Assembly (NCBI GenBank): GCA_018433765.1
Contig: JAHDQO010000011.1
Location: 1 to 51,537, forward strand
Direction: 5' to 3'
Length of the DNA stretch: 51,537 bases
Origin: Tissierellales bacterium
GTDB taxonomy: Bacteria; Bacillota; Clostridia; Tissierellales; Sedimentibacteraceae
Positions 42,397 to 51,480 of this stretch are shown here, piece after piece. Below the pieces are notes generated by a model, which did not search any database, was not told where the DNA came from, and worked only from the letters and a program-made list of their open reading frames with translations. Positions within the stretch are counted from its first letter, which is position 1, and each line of letters begins with the position of its first letter. Position numbers and translations under genes: made by a program.

Positions 42397-44379
42397 ATGT
42401 TAAAAAAATATAAGTCACTTGGATTAAAAAACAAAATAATAATGCCAATTATATTTACAATAATATTAGGAGTGGCAATTATTTTGGTTACAGTATTTAC
42501 AAACTTTACAAATACAGCTACAGATTTATCTAATGAAATATTAGTTGAAAAAGGTCAGCATTATTCTAATTTGATTGGAAAGGATCTGGAAAGTAAGATT
42601 TCACTAGCTGATTCTTTAAAAGTTGTATTGGAAGATGCAGGAAAATTTGACACTATGAATAGACAGGAAATTATAAGATTGTTACAAGAAATTATAAAAA
42701 AAGACGATTGCATTTTTGGTATTTCTACGTGCTGGCAGCCTAATGCTTTTGATGGTAGGGATATAGACTATATAAATACACCACTACATGATGAAACTGG
42801 AAGGTTTATACCATATATTATTAATGATGATAGTGGATTACATGTTAAAGCTCTGACAGAATATAATAATAATTCTTATTCAAATATTAAGGAAACTACA
42901 ATTACAGAGCCTTTCAAATATGAATCAGAAGGACAAACTTTTTTTATGACTTCAATAGTTGAACCATTAATTATAGATGGAAGATTTGTTGGAACGTTAA
43001 AAGTCGACGTTCTTTTAAAGCATATAAATAATTTATTAAATGAGGTTAAATTATTTGACACTGGCTATGTATATTTAATGTCAAGTGAAGGGAAATTAAT
43101 AACTTCTCTTGATGAAGAATTGATAGGATTGTCATTATATGATTTTGTTTCTCCACAAGTTTGTGACATAATTAAAAATTCAATAGAGACTGGTGATGTA
43201 AAGCAATTTGTATCAACAAATATTAATGATAACGATAAAATAATGACTACTATGATACCTATGCAAATAGGTAAAACAGGAATTAACTGGGGAGTAGGAG
43301 TAATAGTTCCAAAAAAAGAAGTTATGTCTTCTGTTATGTCTCAAACTTATCTAGGAATAGGTATAGGAACTATAGCAACATTAGTTGTACTTATTCTCTT
43401 ATTCATAATAATAAATGGTATTATTAAAGAAATTTATAGTTTAGACCAAAAATTATTTCATTCATCATCATATGTATCTTCAGCATCTATACAACTAGCT
43501 GCTACAAGTCAAGAGTTATCTGATGGCTCAAATGAGCAAGCTGCATCTATTGAGGAAACTTCAGCAAGCATGGAAGAGGCTGCATCAATGGCTCAGCAGA
43601 ATGCTGAAAATACAAAAACAGCATCTATTTTATCTGAAAAAACAAAAGAGTCAGCTAATATAGGTGCAGATAAGATGAATGCAATGGTAAAAGATATGAA
43701 AGACTTACAAGAATCAAGCAATCAAATATCAAAAATAATACAAGTAATTAATGACATAGCTTTTCAAACAAATATACTTGCTTTAAATGCTGCTGTAGAA
43801 GCGGCTAGAGCTGGAGATGCAGGTCAAGGATTTGCAGTAGTAGCAGAGGAAGTAAGAAATTTAGCACATAAAAGTTCTGAAGCTGCTAAAGATACTTCTG
43901 AAATAATAGAAAGAAATATTGAGCTTTCTACAAAAGGGGCAAACGTTAGCTCTGAAGTTAAGCAATCGTTAGATGATATTATTATCGAAATAGAAAAAGT
44001 TAGTAATCTTGTAGCTGAAATAGCAGCTTCTAGTGATGAACAAATAGGAGGAGTAAAACAAATAAACAATGCAATGACTAGTATGGAACAAGTTGTACAA
44101 AAAAATGCAGCAGCAGCAGAAGAAAGTGCAGCAGCATCAGAAGAACTTCAAGCTCAATCCAATGAATTAGAAACTGTAGTAAAAAAACTTAACATACTTA
44201 TTGAAGGAAATAAGAAAGAGAAAAAAACTAAAGAAAAGAATAAAAAGTTTGAAGTAAAGCAAAATTCTCATAAAGATAACAATAAAGAACAAATAACACA
44301 GAATAAAAAAATAGACAACAAAAACAATATAGAGTCTTTCGATGGAATTAAAGCACTTAATGAAGACAATGAATTCTAA
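42397..44379 (+). CDS. Methyl-accepting chemotaxis protein 1 (dCache-type)
   Basis: 660 residues. One membrane segment near residues 13-36 and a second near 319-340 bracket an extracellular double-Cache ligand domain ([48 protein letters not shown]). The cytoplasmic part is the MCP signalling domain with the hairpin tip [20 protein letters not shown] at about 452-471 and Ala/Glu-rich methylation helices ([38 protein letters not shown]). There is no obvious HAMP domain; helices join directly after TM2. The Lys-rich tail ends ALNEDNEF. It senses a small molecule and controls CheA. It is paralogous to the next gene. Confidence 0.93.
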   Translation: MLKKYKSLGLKNKIIMPIIFTIILGVAIILVTVFTNFTNTATDLSNEILVEKGQHYSNLIGKDLESKISLADSLKVVLEDAGKFDTMNRQEIIRLLQEIIKKDDCIFGISTCWQPNAFDGRDIDYINTPLHDETGRFIPYIINDDSGLHVKALTEYNNNSYSNIKETTITEPFKYESEGQTFFMTSIVEPLIIDGRFVGTLKVDVLLKHINNLLNEVKLFDTGYVYLMSSEGKLITSLDEELIGLSLYDFVSPQVCDIIKNSIETGDVKQFVSTNINDNDKIMTTMIPMQIGKTGINWGVGVIVPKKEVMSSVMSQTYLGIGIGTIATLVVLILLFIIINGIIKEIYSLDQKLFHSSSYVSSASIQLAATSQELSDGSNEQAASIEETSASMEEAASMAQQNAENTKTASILSEKTKESANIGADKMNAMVKDMKDLQESSNQISKIIQVINDIAFQTNILALNAAVEAARAGDAGQGFAVVAEEVRNLAHKSSEAAKDTSEIIERNIELSTKGANVSSEVKQSLDDIIIEIEKVSNLVAEIAASSDEQIGGVKQINNAMTSMEQVVQKNAAAAEESAAASEELQAQSNELETVVKKLNILIEGNKKEKKTKEKNKKFEVKQNSHKDNNKEQITQNKKIDNKNNIESFDGIKALNEDNEF

Positions 44380-44392
44380 TTAAGGCAAAATA

Positions 44393-44430
44393 AAAATCAC
44401 TAATAGCAGCAATGTTATTGGTGATTTTTT
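44393..44430 (+). terminator. Terminator of chemoreceptor 1
   Basis: AAATCACTAATA pairs with TATTGGTGATTT (one wobble), followed by TTTT. Confidence 0.8.
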
Positions 44431-44736
44431 ATATATACTGATTTTTTACAATGAATAATGATTAATATAAAGTCAATACAATAAAGTTTTTTGAAGAAGT
44501 ACCGATGTAATAACTTGAGGCTAAAAGATAGTATTTAAATTGGTTTTATCATAAGTTTATAGATAAATAAAATATGTTAGCTAAAATGTTATTAATTTAA
44601 AATAGCAAATTAACACAAGTAGGAGGTGAATTTTAATAATATTTAGAAAGTTATGTGGGCTAGCATTATTTTAATATAAAATATATCAATAACATCAATT
44701 GGTAAAATAATTTTACTCAAATAAGGAGATGACGTA
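44431..44736 (+). other. Leader region of chemoreceptor 2
   Basis: Contains the sigma-D-like promoter and an isolated strong ribosome binding site (GTAGGAGGTGAA, 44622-44633) not followed by an open frame. By position it corresponds to the site in front of the CheW fragment upstream of receptor 1, so it is probably the last trace of the same lost gene. Nothing else is seen. Confidence 0.45.
44482..44508 (+). promoter_or_regulatory. Sigma-D (sigma-28)-like promoter of chemoreceptor 2
   Basis: TAAA (44482-44485), 15-bp spacer, ACCGATGT (44501-44508), a close fit to the chemotaxis sigma consensus; 228 bp before the gene, much as for receptor 1. Confidence 0.6.
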
Positions 44737-46752
44737 ATGTATAAAAAATACAAATCGCTTGGATTAAGGAATAAAATAGTTATTCCTATCATAATCACAA
44801 TAATATTAGGTGTAGCAGTAATACTTATAACGTTGTTATCAAGTTTTTCAAAAATAGCTACAAGTCTATCTAATGAAATATTAATAGAGACTTCTCAGCA
44901 TTATTCTAATTTAGTACAAAAGGATGATAGTTCAAAGTTTTCTTTATTAAGTTCATTAAATAAAACAATTGAAGAAGCAGGGAAAAAAGGTACTATGAAC
45001 AGAGATGAAGTTATAAGCTTCTTACAAAGGTCAATACAAGAAGATGATAGCATATTGGGTATATTTACATGTTGGGAGCCAAATGCTTTTGATGGAAAGG
45101 ATAACAATTATATAAATTTACCTTTATATGATGAAACAGGTAGATTCATGACTAATATTGTTAAACATGGAAGCGAGTTTTATAAAGAACCATTATCAAA
45201 TTTTAATAAAGGTATTGATGATTACTATTCAAAAGTTAAAAGTTCAGGTAAATCAATAGTTTTAGATCCTTTTAAATACAAAATTGGAGACAAGAATGTT
45301 TTCATAACTTCTATTGTAGAACCTTTATATATAGATGAAAAATTTGTAGGTGTAATAGGAATTAATGTTTCTCTTGATTCTTTAAATGAAGTTTTAAGTA
45401 AAGTTAATGTATTTGATTCGGGGTATGTATATCTTATATCTCAAAATGGTACATTGGCAACTTATCCAAATAGTGAATTAATTGGACAATCAATCTATGA
45501 TTATGCTACTTCAACAGCATGTGATGTTATGAAAAAAGCGATAAGTACAGGAAGTGAAGAAAAGTTCACTGCTAAAAAATTAGGTACTGGTGAAGATATT
45601 TTGACTACAATAGTTCCACTGGAAATGGGAAATACAGGTATTAACTGGGGAATTGGTGTAACAGTTCTTGAGAAGGAGGTTATGGCTCCAATAACAACAC
45701 AAGTAACATTAGGTTTAATTATAGGTTGTATAGTAACTTTTGCTGCTCTCCTTTTATTATTTAAAATAATAAATGGAATTACTAAAGAAATATATAGCTT
45801 AGATCAAAGACTTTTTCAATCATCATCATATGTTTCATCAGCATCAGTTCAATTAGCTTCTGCAAGTCAGGAGGTTTCAGACGGTTCAAATGAACAAGCT
45901 GCATCTATTGAGGAAACTTCAGCTAGTATGGAAGAAACAACATCAATGGTTCAGAAAAATGCTGAAAATACAAAAATAGCATCTGAATTATCTGAAAAAA
46001 CAAGAAAATCGGCTAACATAGGTGCAAGTAAAATGAATGCAATGGTTAAAGATATGAAGGATATAGAAGAATCAAGTAACCAAATTTCAAAGATAATAAA
46101 AGTAATTAATGATATTGCTTTTCAAACAAATATACTTGCTTTAAACGCTGCTGTAGAAGCAGCCAGAGCTGGAGATGCAGGTCAAGGATTTGCAGTAGTT
46201 GCTGAAGAAGTAAGAAATTTAGCACAAAAGAGTTCAGAAGCTGCTAAAAATACTTCTGAGATTATTGAAAAGAATATTCAATTATCTACAAAAGGAGCAA
46301 ATGTTAGTGAAGAAGTTAAGGAATCGCTAGATGATATTATTATTGAAATAGAAAAAGTAAATAAACTTGTTGCTGAGATAGCAGCTTCTAGTAATGAGCA
46401 AATAGGAGGTACTACACAAGTAAATAATGCTATGACTAATATAGAACAAGTAGTCCAAAAAAATGCAGCAGCAGCAGAGGAAAGTGCAGCAGCAGCAGAA
46501 GAATTACAAGCACAAGCTAATGAATTAGAGAATGTTGTTCATAGGATAAATATGCTAGTTAAAGGAGCTAAAGCCAAACAGTTTACTTTTAGTAAAAATA
46601 ATAAAAATAACAAAGTATTATATAAAAACAAAATTGAGTCATCTAGTAATGGTAAACAAGAAAAAATACATACAAAAAATAAAAACTCAAAGAAAGAAAA
46701 TAATTTATCTCCAGAAGAGATTATACCATTGAATGATGATAATGAATTTTAA
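44737..46752 (+). CDS. Methyl-accepting chemotaxis protein 2 (dCache-type)
   Basis: 671 residues, clearly a tandem duplicate of the upstream receptor. The N-terminus (YKSLGLRNKIVIPIIITIIL) and signalling domain are almost the same; the Cache domain has diverged most (IFTCWEPNAFDGKDNNYINL; GKSIVLDPFKYKIGDKNVF), so the ligand may differ. TM2 is near residues 324-345 and the signalling tip [20 protein letters not shown] near 458-477. The C-terminus again ends PLNDDNEF. ATG 44737 follows AAGGAG. It has its own sigma-D-like promoter and terminator, so the receptors are separately transcribed. Confidence 0.93.
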   Translation: MYKKYKSLGLRNKIVIPIIITIILGVAVILITLLSSFSKIATSLSNEILIETSQHYSNLVQKDDSSKFSLLSSLNKTIEEAGKKGTMNRDEVISFLQRSIQEDDSILGIFTCWEPNAFDGKDNNYINLPLYDETGRFMTNIVKHGSEFYKEPLSNFNKGIDDYYSKVKSSGKSIVLDPFKYKIGDKNVFITSIVEPLYIDEKFVGVIGINVSLDSLNEVLSKVNVFDSGYVYLISQNGTLATYPNSELIGQSIYDYATSTACDVMKKAISTGSEEKFTAKKLGTGEDILTTIVPLEMGNTGINWGIGVTVLEKEVMAPITTQVTLGLIIGCIVTFAALLLLFKIINGITKEIYSLDQRLFQSSSYVSSASVQLASASQEVSDGSNEQAASIEETSASMEETTSMVQKNAENTKIASELSEKTRKSANIGASKMNAMVKDMKDIEESSNQISKIIKVINDIAFQTNILALNAAVEAARAGDAGQGFAVVAEEVRNLAQKSSEAAKNTSEIIEKNIQLSTKGANVSEEVKESLDDIIIEIEKVNKLVAEIAASSNEQIGGTTQVNNAMTNIEQVVQKNAAAAEESAAAAEELQAQANELENVVHRINMLVKGAKAKQFTFSKNNKNNKVLYKNKIESSSNGKQEKIHTKNKNSKKENNLSPEEIIPLNDDNEF

Positions 46753-46773
46753 GCATTTTTTATTAAAAAAATT

Positions 46774-46810
46774 AAATCACTGAATTGTAATCATATTCAG
46801 TGATTTTTTT
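46774..46810 (+). terminator. Terminator of chemoreceptor 2
   Basis: AAATCACTGAAT-tgtaatcat-ATTCAGTGATTT perfect 12-bp stem, followed by TTTT. Confidence 0.9.
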
Positions 46811-46823
46811 GTAAATAACTTGT

Positions 46824-46852
46824 TTGACAAAAATATACAATAGTTTTATAAT
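46824..46852 (+). promoter_or_regulatory. Promoter of the LUD-domain gene
   Basis: TTGACA (46824-46829), 17-bp spacer, TATAAT (46847-46852): perfect consensus. Confidence 0.8.
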
Positions 46853-46884
46853 TATTTATATAAAGCTTATTGGAGGCTGTAGCT

Positions 46885-47505
46885 ATGGTGAATCAAAATA
46901 TAAAAAATGAGATGATAAGAAATTTCAAAAGAAGAAATATAGAAGTTTCATTTTTTACTTGTTTGAAGGACGCCTGTGAGAAAATTCAGCAATTAATACC
47001 TATTAGTAAGACAGTAGGTATAGGAAATTCTCAAACACTAAAAGATATGGACATATCAAAAATCTTATCTTCTAGAGGTAATAAAGTTTTTGATAAAACA
47101 TTAGCACAAAATAAAGAAGATAGTATAAAATTAAAGAAAAAAGCTTTATTATCAAATTGGTACATATCAGGAACAAATGCAGTATCCATAGAAGGACACA
47201 TTGTTAATATTGATCACAGTGGTAATAGAGTTGCAGCAATGATATATGGTCCTGATAATGTTATAATTGTAATTGGTAAGAATAAGATATGTAATACATT
47301 GGATGAAGCAATACAAAGAGCCAAAAATATATCAGCACCTTTAAATGCTAAGCGAGCAGGATATAATCCACCATGTATAAAAGAAAAAAGGTGTGTTGAC
47401 TGTAAGTCAAAAGAAAGAGTATGTTTTAATTTAGTAATTATAGAGGGACAGCATGATAAAAATAGAATGAAGCTGTTTGTAGTTGATGAAGATTTTGGCT
47501 TTTAA
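46885..47505 (+). CDS. LUD-domain protein (LutC/DUF162-like)
   Basis: 206 residues from ATG 46885, which has TTGGAGG seven bases upstream; an in-frame TTG at 46870 overlaps that site. The LUD fold is shown by VGIGNSQTLKDMDISKIL, then ALLSNWYISGTNAVSIEGHI, then NIDHSGNRVAAMIYGPDNVI and IVIGKNKICNTLDEAIQRAK. A C-terminal cysteine pair region (CIKEKRCVDCKSKERVC) could bind a metal. LUD proteins take part in lactate oxidation with LutA/LutB, but those partners are absent here; stand-alone clostridial members have no known function. It is followed closely by def. Confidence 0.85.
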   Translation: MVNQNIKNEMIRNFKRRNIEVSFFTCLKDACEKIQQLIPISKTVGIGNSQTLKDMDISKILSSRGNKVFDKTLAQNKEDSIKLKKKALLSNWYISGTNAVSIEGHIVNIDHSGNRVAAMIYGPDNVIIVIGKNKICNTLDEAIQRAKNISAPLNAKRAGYNPPCIKEKRCVDCKSKERVCFNLVIIEGQHDKNRMKLFVVDEDFGF

Positions 47506-47529
47506 TTAATGTTTTATGGAGGTTTGTTA

Positions 47530-47982
47530 ATGGCAGTAAGAAATATAAGAACTTTAGGAGATGACATATTAAGAAAAAAGAGCAGAGTTGTTAAAAGAAT
47601 TGATAAAAGAATAATTACTATTCTTGAAGATATGGCAGAAACCATGTATAGTACAGGTAATGGCGCTGGATTAGCTGCCCCTCAAGTAGGACTACTAAAA
47701 AGGCTAGTTGTAATTGACATGGGCGATGGATTAATGAAGTTAATCAATCCTGAAATATTAGAAACTGAAGGAACTCAGAAAGTTACAGAAGGCTGTTTAA
47801 GTGTACCTGGAAAATGGGGTAAATTAGAAAGACCTAGGAAAGTTAAAGTTAAGGCATTAAATGAAGAAGGTAAAGAATTTATTATAACTGGAGAAGGAGA
47901 CTTAGCTAAATGTTTATGTCATGAAATTGACCATTTAAATGGTATATTATTTATTGATAGAGTTACAGAATATGTAAAATAG
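47530..47982 (+). CDS. def: Peptide deformylase
   Basis: 150 residues from ATG 47530 (site ATGGAGG); an in-frame ATG at 47509 precedes that site. The enzyme removes the formyl group from the N-terminal methionine of new proteins. The three motifs are present: [10 protein letters not shown] (45-54), EGCLSVPG with metal ligand Cys89, and HEIDH (131-135) giving ligands His131 and His135 and catalytic Glu132. Normal length. It lies 24 bp after the LUD gene and may share its promoter. Confidence 0.97.
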   Translation: MAVRNIRTLGDDILRKKSRVVKRIDKRIITILEDMAETMYSTGNGAGLAAPQVGLLKRLVVIDMGDGLMKLINPEILETEGTQKVTEGCLSVPGKWGKLERPRKVKVKALNEEGKEFIITGEGDLAKCLCHEIDHLNGILFIDRVTEYVK

Positions 47983-48001
47983 CTATTCTTTTTTCAATTA
48001 A

Positions 48002-48037
48002 AAAACATCCATAGTTTATGAAATGGATGTTTTTTTT
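48002..48037 (+). terminator. Terminator of def
   Basis: AAAACATCCAT pairs with ATGGATGTTTT, followed by a run of T. Confidence 0.88.
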
Positions 48038-48161
48038 AATAATTCTAAATATGTATAATTTAATAAGACAATTAAAATACATTATAGAAAAAACTAATAA
48101 ATTATCATAAAAAAATATTATTGGAATATTATTTAAGTAGATAAGACAAATGGGGGGAAAT

Positions 48162-48836
48162 ATGAAAAACAAACGAATACAATCAAATTACGTTAAAGTT
48201 ATTGGAACAATTAATAGTACTTTAGAATACAGCCATGAAATGTTTGGAGAGAAGTTTTATGAATTTTATCTACAAGTATCAAGACTAAGTAATAACAAAG
48301 ATGAATTACCTATTATAATATCAGAACGGCTAATTAATAAAACTAACATGGAGAAAGGTAACTACGTAATAGTAGAAGGACAATTCAGATCATACAACCG
48401 TTATGAGGAAAACGCAAACAAGCTTTTACTACGAATATTTGTTAGAGATTTGATAGTGCCAAAAGAAGAGGAAAAAGAAGAATTAAACAAAAAACCTAAT
48501 GAGGTTTTACTTAATGGATTTTTGTGTAAAGAACCAAAGTACCGAACTACACCTTTTGGAAGAGAAATAACAGATATGCTCATAGCTGTAAACCGACCTT
48601 ATAATAAATCAGACTATATACCATGCATAGCATGGGGAAGAAATGCAAGGTATTGTGAAAAACTTGAAGTTGGAGATCACATAAAAATTTGGGGACGTAT
48701 ACAAAGCAGAAAATATCAAAAAAAATACGATAATGGTACTCAAGAAACAAAAACAGCATATGAAGTTTCTATAGCTAAATTAGAATATTACAAAAATGAA
48801 AATAATAGAAAAAAAAGTACTGAATTACATGTTTAA
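48162..48836 (+). CDS. Single-stranded DNA-binding protein with two OB folds
   Basis: 224 residues from ATG 48162 (site GGGGGG); an ATG at 48150 lies in front of that site. Two OB-fold SSB-like domains are visible. Domain 1 (about 8-105) has YVKVIGTINSTLEYSHEMFG, then EKFYEFYLQVSRLSN and NYVIVEGQFRSYNRYEEN. Domain 2 (about 118-215) has NEVLLNGFLCKEPKYRTTPF, then DMLIAVNRPYNKSDYIPCIA, then WGRNARYCEKLEVGDHIKIW. The second is closer to canonical SSB. This tandem form occurs in Clostridia besides the housekeeping ssb; it lacks the acidic C-terminal tip of SSB, so it is a specialised paralogue. Single-gene unit. Confidence 0.85.
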   Translation: MKNKRIQSNYVKVIGTINSTLEYSHEMFGEKFYEFYLQVSRLSNNKDELPIIISERLINKTNMEKGNYVIVEGQFRSYNRYEENANKLLLRIFVRDLIVPKEEEKEELNKKPNEVLLNGFLCKEPKYRTTPFGREITDMLIAVNRPYNKSDYIPCIAWGRNARYCEKLEVGDHIKIWGRIQSRKYQKKYDNGTQETKTAYEVSIAKLEYYKNENNRKKSTELHV

Positions 48837-48840
48837 ATAA

Positions 48841-48877
48841 AAAAACAAGTGATTTTACTCAAATTCACTTGTTTTTT
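48841..48877 (+). terminator. Terminator of the SSB-like gene
   Basis: AACAAGTGA pairs with TCACTTGTT, with extra A-T pairs, then TTTTT. Confidence 0.88.
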
Positions 48878-48959
48878 TATTTAAACAAATTATAATTAAT
48901 TATATAACTTAATAACAATTTAAGTTTTCTATATATATTGAAAGGATGAATAAGTAAGT

Positions 48960-49109
48960 ATGGACTATAAAATATTATTAATATTTATATTTTTTATGAT
49001 AATAATAAGCATACAATATACGCTTAATAAGATACTAGTCGAGCTTAAAGAAATAAGAAAAACCTTAATAAAAATAAAATCTGAAGAAAAAATTAATACA
49101 AGAGATTAA
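48960..49109 (+). CDS. Small membrane protein (49 residues)
   Basis: ATG 48960 with the site GAAAGGATG. One membrane helix (KILLIFIFFMIIISI, residues 4-18) is followed by a basic amphipathic cytoplasmic helix (KILVELKEIRKTLIKIKSEE). The pattern is typical of real single-pass small proteins, but the family is not recognised. It lies upstream of the SASP gene; a spore-related role is only a guess. Confidence 0.55.
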   Translation: MDYKILLIFIFFMIIISIQYTLNKILVELKEIRKTLIKIKSEEKINTRD

Positions 49110-49194
49110 TTGTAATTCCCTCTTTTTATATTAAAATTAAAAAATAATGTATAAAAAAATAATAAAACCTCAAAATATATTTGGAGGGAAATAT

Positions 49195-49407
49195 ATGAAT
49201 AATAAAAATAATAAAAACAATAGGAACAATAAGGATAACAGAAAAGAAATAACAGTAAATGATAAAATGAAATTAGAAATAGCTAAAGAAATAGGACTCT
49301 ATGAAAAGATAGAGATGTATGGTTGGAGTAGTTTAACAGCGAGAGAAAGTGGCCGCATAGGAGGTATAATTACAGCTAGGAAGAAGAAAAAAAGGAGTAA
49401 AAAATGA
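49195..49407 (+). CDS. Alpha/beta-type small acid-soluble spore protein (SASP)
   Basis: 70 residues from ATG 49195 (site GGAGGGAA); an ATG at 49147 lacks a site. SASPs coat and protect spore DNA. The conserved blocks are MKLEIAKEIGLYEKIEMYGW and LTARESGRIGGIITARKKKK, corresponding to the helix 1 and helix 2 motifs (KxExAxElG and LTxREsGxxGG). The N-terminus is an unusual Asn/Lys repeat (NNKNNKNNRNNKDNRK) and the C-terminus is very basic, so it is longer-tailed than the usual 60-65-residue form. Expected control by forespore sigma-G is from family knowledge. The stop overlaps the next gene's ATG. Confidence 0.85.
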   Translation: MNNKNNKNNRNNKDNRKEITVNDKMKLEIAKEIGLYEKIEMYGWSSLTARESGRIGGIITARKKKKRSKK

Positions 49408-50156
49408 AAAGCTATGAAGAATTTTCAGAAATTTATGATGCATTAATTGATGATATTGATTATAATAGATGGGTTAATTTTATTATGGACAAGCTTAATG
49501 ATAAATCTAGAAATATACTTGAAGCAGCTTGTGGTACAGGTAATGTAACAATTAAACTAGCTCAAAATGATTATAACATTACAGCTTTTGATTTATCTCA
49601 AGAAATGCTTGTTAAAGCATACTTAAAGTTAAAAAAATATAATAATGTAAGATTACTAAATCAGAATATGATTAACTTTCAAATAGATAAAAAATTTGAT
49701 GCAGTTATTTGCTGCTGTGATGGGGTTAATTATTTAAAAAATGAAGAAGAGGCTTTAAATTTTTTTAATTTAGCTTATATGCATTTAAAAGAAGATGGAA
49801 TATTAATATTTGATATTAGCACATTTTATAAATATATACATATACTAGGTAACGAAACATTCGTATACGATAATGATAATATTTTTTATGTTTGGGAAAA
49901 TAAAATAGATAAAAGTAAAATGAAAATAGATATGGAAATAAATTTCTTTAACAAAATTAAAAATAGTAGTTATGAGAGAATAATAGAAATACAATCACAA
50001 AAGATATATACTGTAGATAAGATGAAACAATTATTAAATAAAGCAAATTTTAATAAAATAGTTGTTTATGATAATTATTGTGAAAAACCTTATAATGATG
50101 TATCTGAAAGAGCTGTATTTTGCTGTCAAAAATCGGAATATAATACTAATAACTAA
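49404..50156 (+). CDS. Class I SAM-dependent methyltransferase
   Basis: 250 residues. Motif I is NILEAACGTGNVTIKLA (about 38-54), motif II ITAFDLSQEMLVKAYLKL, motif IV KFDAVICCCDGVNYL. The opening YEEFSEIYDALIDDIDYNRW matches the group of small methyltransferases common in Firmicutes. Its ATG overlaps the SASP stop by four bases (ATGA), so translation is coupled to a spore-protein gene. The substrate is unknown; a spore-related target is an inference from this coupling. hslO follows 19 bp downstream. Confidence 0.85.
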   Translation: MKSYEEFSEIYDALIDDIDYNRWVNFIMDKLNDKSRNILEAACGTGNVTIKLAQNDYNITAFDLSQEMLVKAYLKLKKYNNVRLLNQNMINFQIDKKFDAVICCCDGVNYLKNEEEALNFFNLAYMHLKEDGILIFDISTFYKYIHILGNETFVYDNDNIFYVWENKIDKSKMKIDMEINFFNKIKNSSYERIIEIQSQKIYTVDKMKQLLNKANFNKIVVYDNYCEKPYNDVSERAVFCCQKSEYNTNN

Positions 50157-50175
50157 AAGACAAGGAGAAAGCAAC

Positions 50176-51054
50176 ATGGATAATATGATTAGAGCTATTG
50201 ATAAGAAAAGAAGTTTTAGAATATTAGCAGTAAGAACTACTGATTTAATAGAAAAGGCCAGACAATACCATAATACATCTCCAACTGCTTCAGCAGCTCT
50301 TGGAAGGACATTAACAGCAGGATTATTGATGGGTTATATGATGAAAAGTGAAGACAACAAATTAACTTTAAAGATTAATGGAGGTGGACCTTTAGGTACT
50401 ATACTTGTTACAGCAGACAATAAAGGTAATATAAAAGGTTATGTAGATAATCCTAAAGTAGATGTTCCGTTAAAATCTAATGGAAAACTTGATGTGGGTA
50501 AAGCGGTAGGTACAACTGGTAAATTAACTGTAATAAAAGATTTAGGATTAAAAGAACCATACGTGGGCAGTACAGATATAGTTACAGGTGAAATAGGAGA
50601 AGATATAACTTTATATTATTTTATTTCAGAGCAGCAGTCTTCGGCAGTAGGATTAGGCGTTTTAGTAAACAGGGATTGTTCAATAAAATCTGGCGGAGGA
50701 TTTATAATTCAAGTATTACCAAATATAGACAATGAAGATCTTGAATTGCTTGAAAAAACAACTAATGAACTAAAATCAATATCTAAATACTTTGATAATA
50801 ATAAAAGTATAGAAGAAGTTATAAAAGAAATGTTTAAAAAATTTGAAATAGAAATTACTGAAAAAATACCTGTTCAATTTAAATGCGATTGTTCTACTAA
50901 AAGAATGGAAGAAGCTTTAATTACAATTGGAAAAGAAGAATTAAAGAAGATAATAGATGAAGATGGAGAGGCAGAAATAGTTTGCCATTTCTGTAATAAA
51001 AAATATAATTTTAATAAAGAGCAACTAGAGAATCTTTTGAATAATGCAGTATAA
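50176..51054 (+). CDS. hslO: Hsp33 redox-regulated chaperone
   Basis: 292 residues from ATG 50176 (site AAGGAG); longer frames to the left overlap the methyltransferase. Hsp33 is activated by oxidation: disulfide formation releases zinc and the protein then holds unfolding proteins in the cytoplasm. The N-terminal domain starts MDNMIRAIDKKRSFRILAVR and has the NGGGPLGTILV and GYVDNP motifs. The zinc centre is Cys237-x-Cys239 (CDCS) and Cys270-x-x-Cys273 (CHFC). Normal length. No terminator is seen before the promoter of the repeat array. Confidence 0.97.
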   Translation: MDNMIRAIDKKRSFRILAVRTTDLIEKARQYHNTSPTASAALGRTLTAGLLMGYMMKSEDNKLTLKINGGGPLGTILVTADNKGNIKGYVDNPKVDVPLKSNGKLDVGKAVGTTGKLTVIKDLGLKEPYVGSTDIVTGEIGEDITLYYFISEQQSSAVGLGVLVNRDCSIKSGGGFIIQVLPNIDNEDLELLEKTTNELKSISKYFDNNKSIEEVIKEMFKKFEIEITEKIPVQFKCDCSTKRMEEALITIGKEELKKIIDEDGEAEIVCHFCNKKYNFNKEQLENLLNNAV

Positions 51055-51068
51055 TTAAAGATAATATA

Positions 51069-51097
51069 TTGACTAAACATATTATATATTGTATACT
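51069..51097 (+). promoter_or_regulatory. Promoter of the tRNA-like repeat array
   Basis: TTGACT (51069-51074), 17-bp spacer, TATACT (51092-51097), 60 bp before the first repeat unit and in the same direction as its tRNA-like sequence. Confidence 0.6.
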
Positions 51098-51137
51098 ACT
51101 TATGTTGTTAAAATTTAAGTCTTTTAGCAACATAAGT
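51098..51137 (+). repeat. Leader hairpin of the array
   Basis: ACTTATGTTG (51098-51107) and CAACATAAGT (51128-51137) form a perfect 10-bp inverted repeat right after the -10 element. Its right arm shares CATAAGTA with every repeat unit. Confidence 0.65.
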
Positions 51138-51156
51138 ACAATTAAAAATTAAAAAG

Positions 51157-51234
51157 GGCGCCATAGCCAAGTGGTAAGGCATAAGTAGGGGACCGAAATC
51201 TATTGATTTCTTGTACATCACTTAGTTGGTGCAG
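51157..51234 (+). ncRNA. tRNA-Cys-like, T-armless RNA unit 1
   Basis: GGCGCCA, TA, then D arm GCC-AAGTGGTAA-GGC, is the 5' half of a clostridial tRNA-Cys. Downstream, TAAGT can pair with ACTTA around an inner hairpin GAAATC-TATT-GATTTC, and TGGTGC pairs back with GCGCCA of the acceptor. There is no GCA anticodon loop, no TTCGAAT-type T loop and no CCA end. Variant unit: loop reads AGGGGACC and TTGTACATC. Confidence 0.55.
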
Positions 51235-51279
51235 TAAAAAGTAATTACATAGTATCAATGAAAATAGAATATTAAATGG

Positions 51280-51357
51280 GGCGCCATAGCCAAGTGGTAA
51301 GGCATAAGTAGAGAACCGAAATCTATTGATTTCGTGTGAATCACTTAGTTGGTGCAG
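51280..51357 (+). ncRNA. tRNA-Cys-like, T-armless RNA unit 2
   Basis: Acceptor 5' strand 51280-51286, D arm 51289-51303, stem TAAGT (51305-51309) with ACTTA (51343-51347), inner hairpin 51318-51333, acceptor 3' strand TGGTGC (51350-51355). The whole is 76-78 nt, the length of a tRNA. Confidence 0.55.
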
Positions 51358-51402
51358 TAAAAAGTAATTAGATAGTTTCAATGAAAATAGAATATTGAAT
51401 AG

Positions 51403-51480
51403 GGCGCCATAGCCAAGTGGTAAGGCATAAGTAGAGAACCGAAATCTATTGATTTCGTGTGAATCACTTAGTTGGTGCAG
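51403..51480 (+). ncRNA. tRNA-Cys-like, T-armless RNA unit 3
   Basis: Identical to unit 2, base for base, including the spacer after it. A fourth unit begins at 51526 and leaves the window. Confidence 0.55.
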
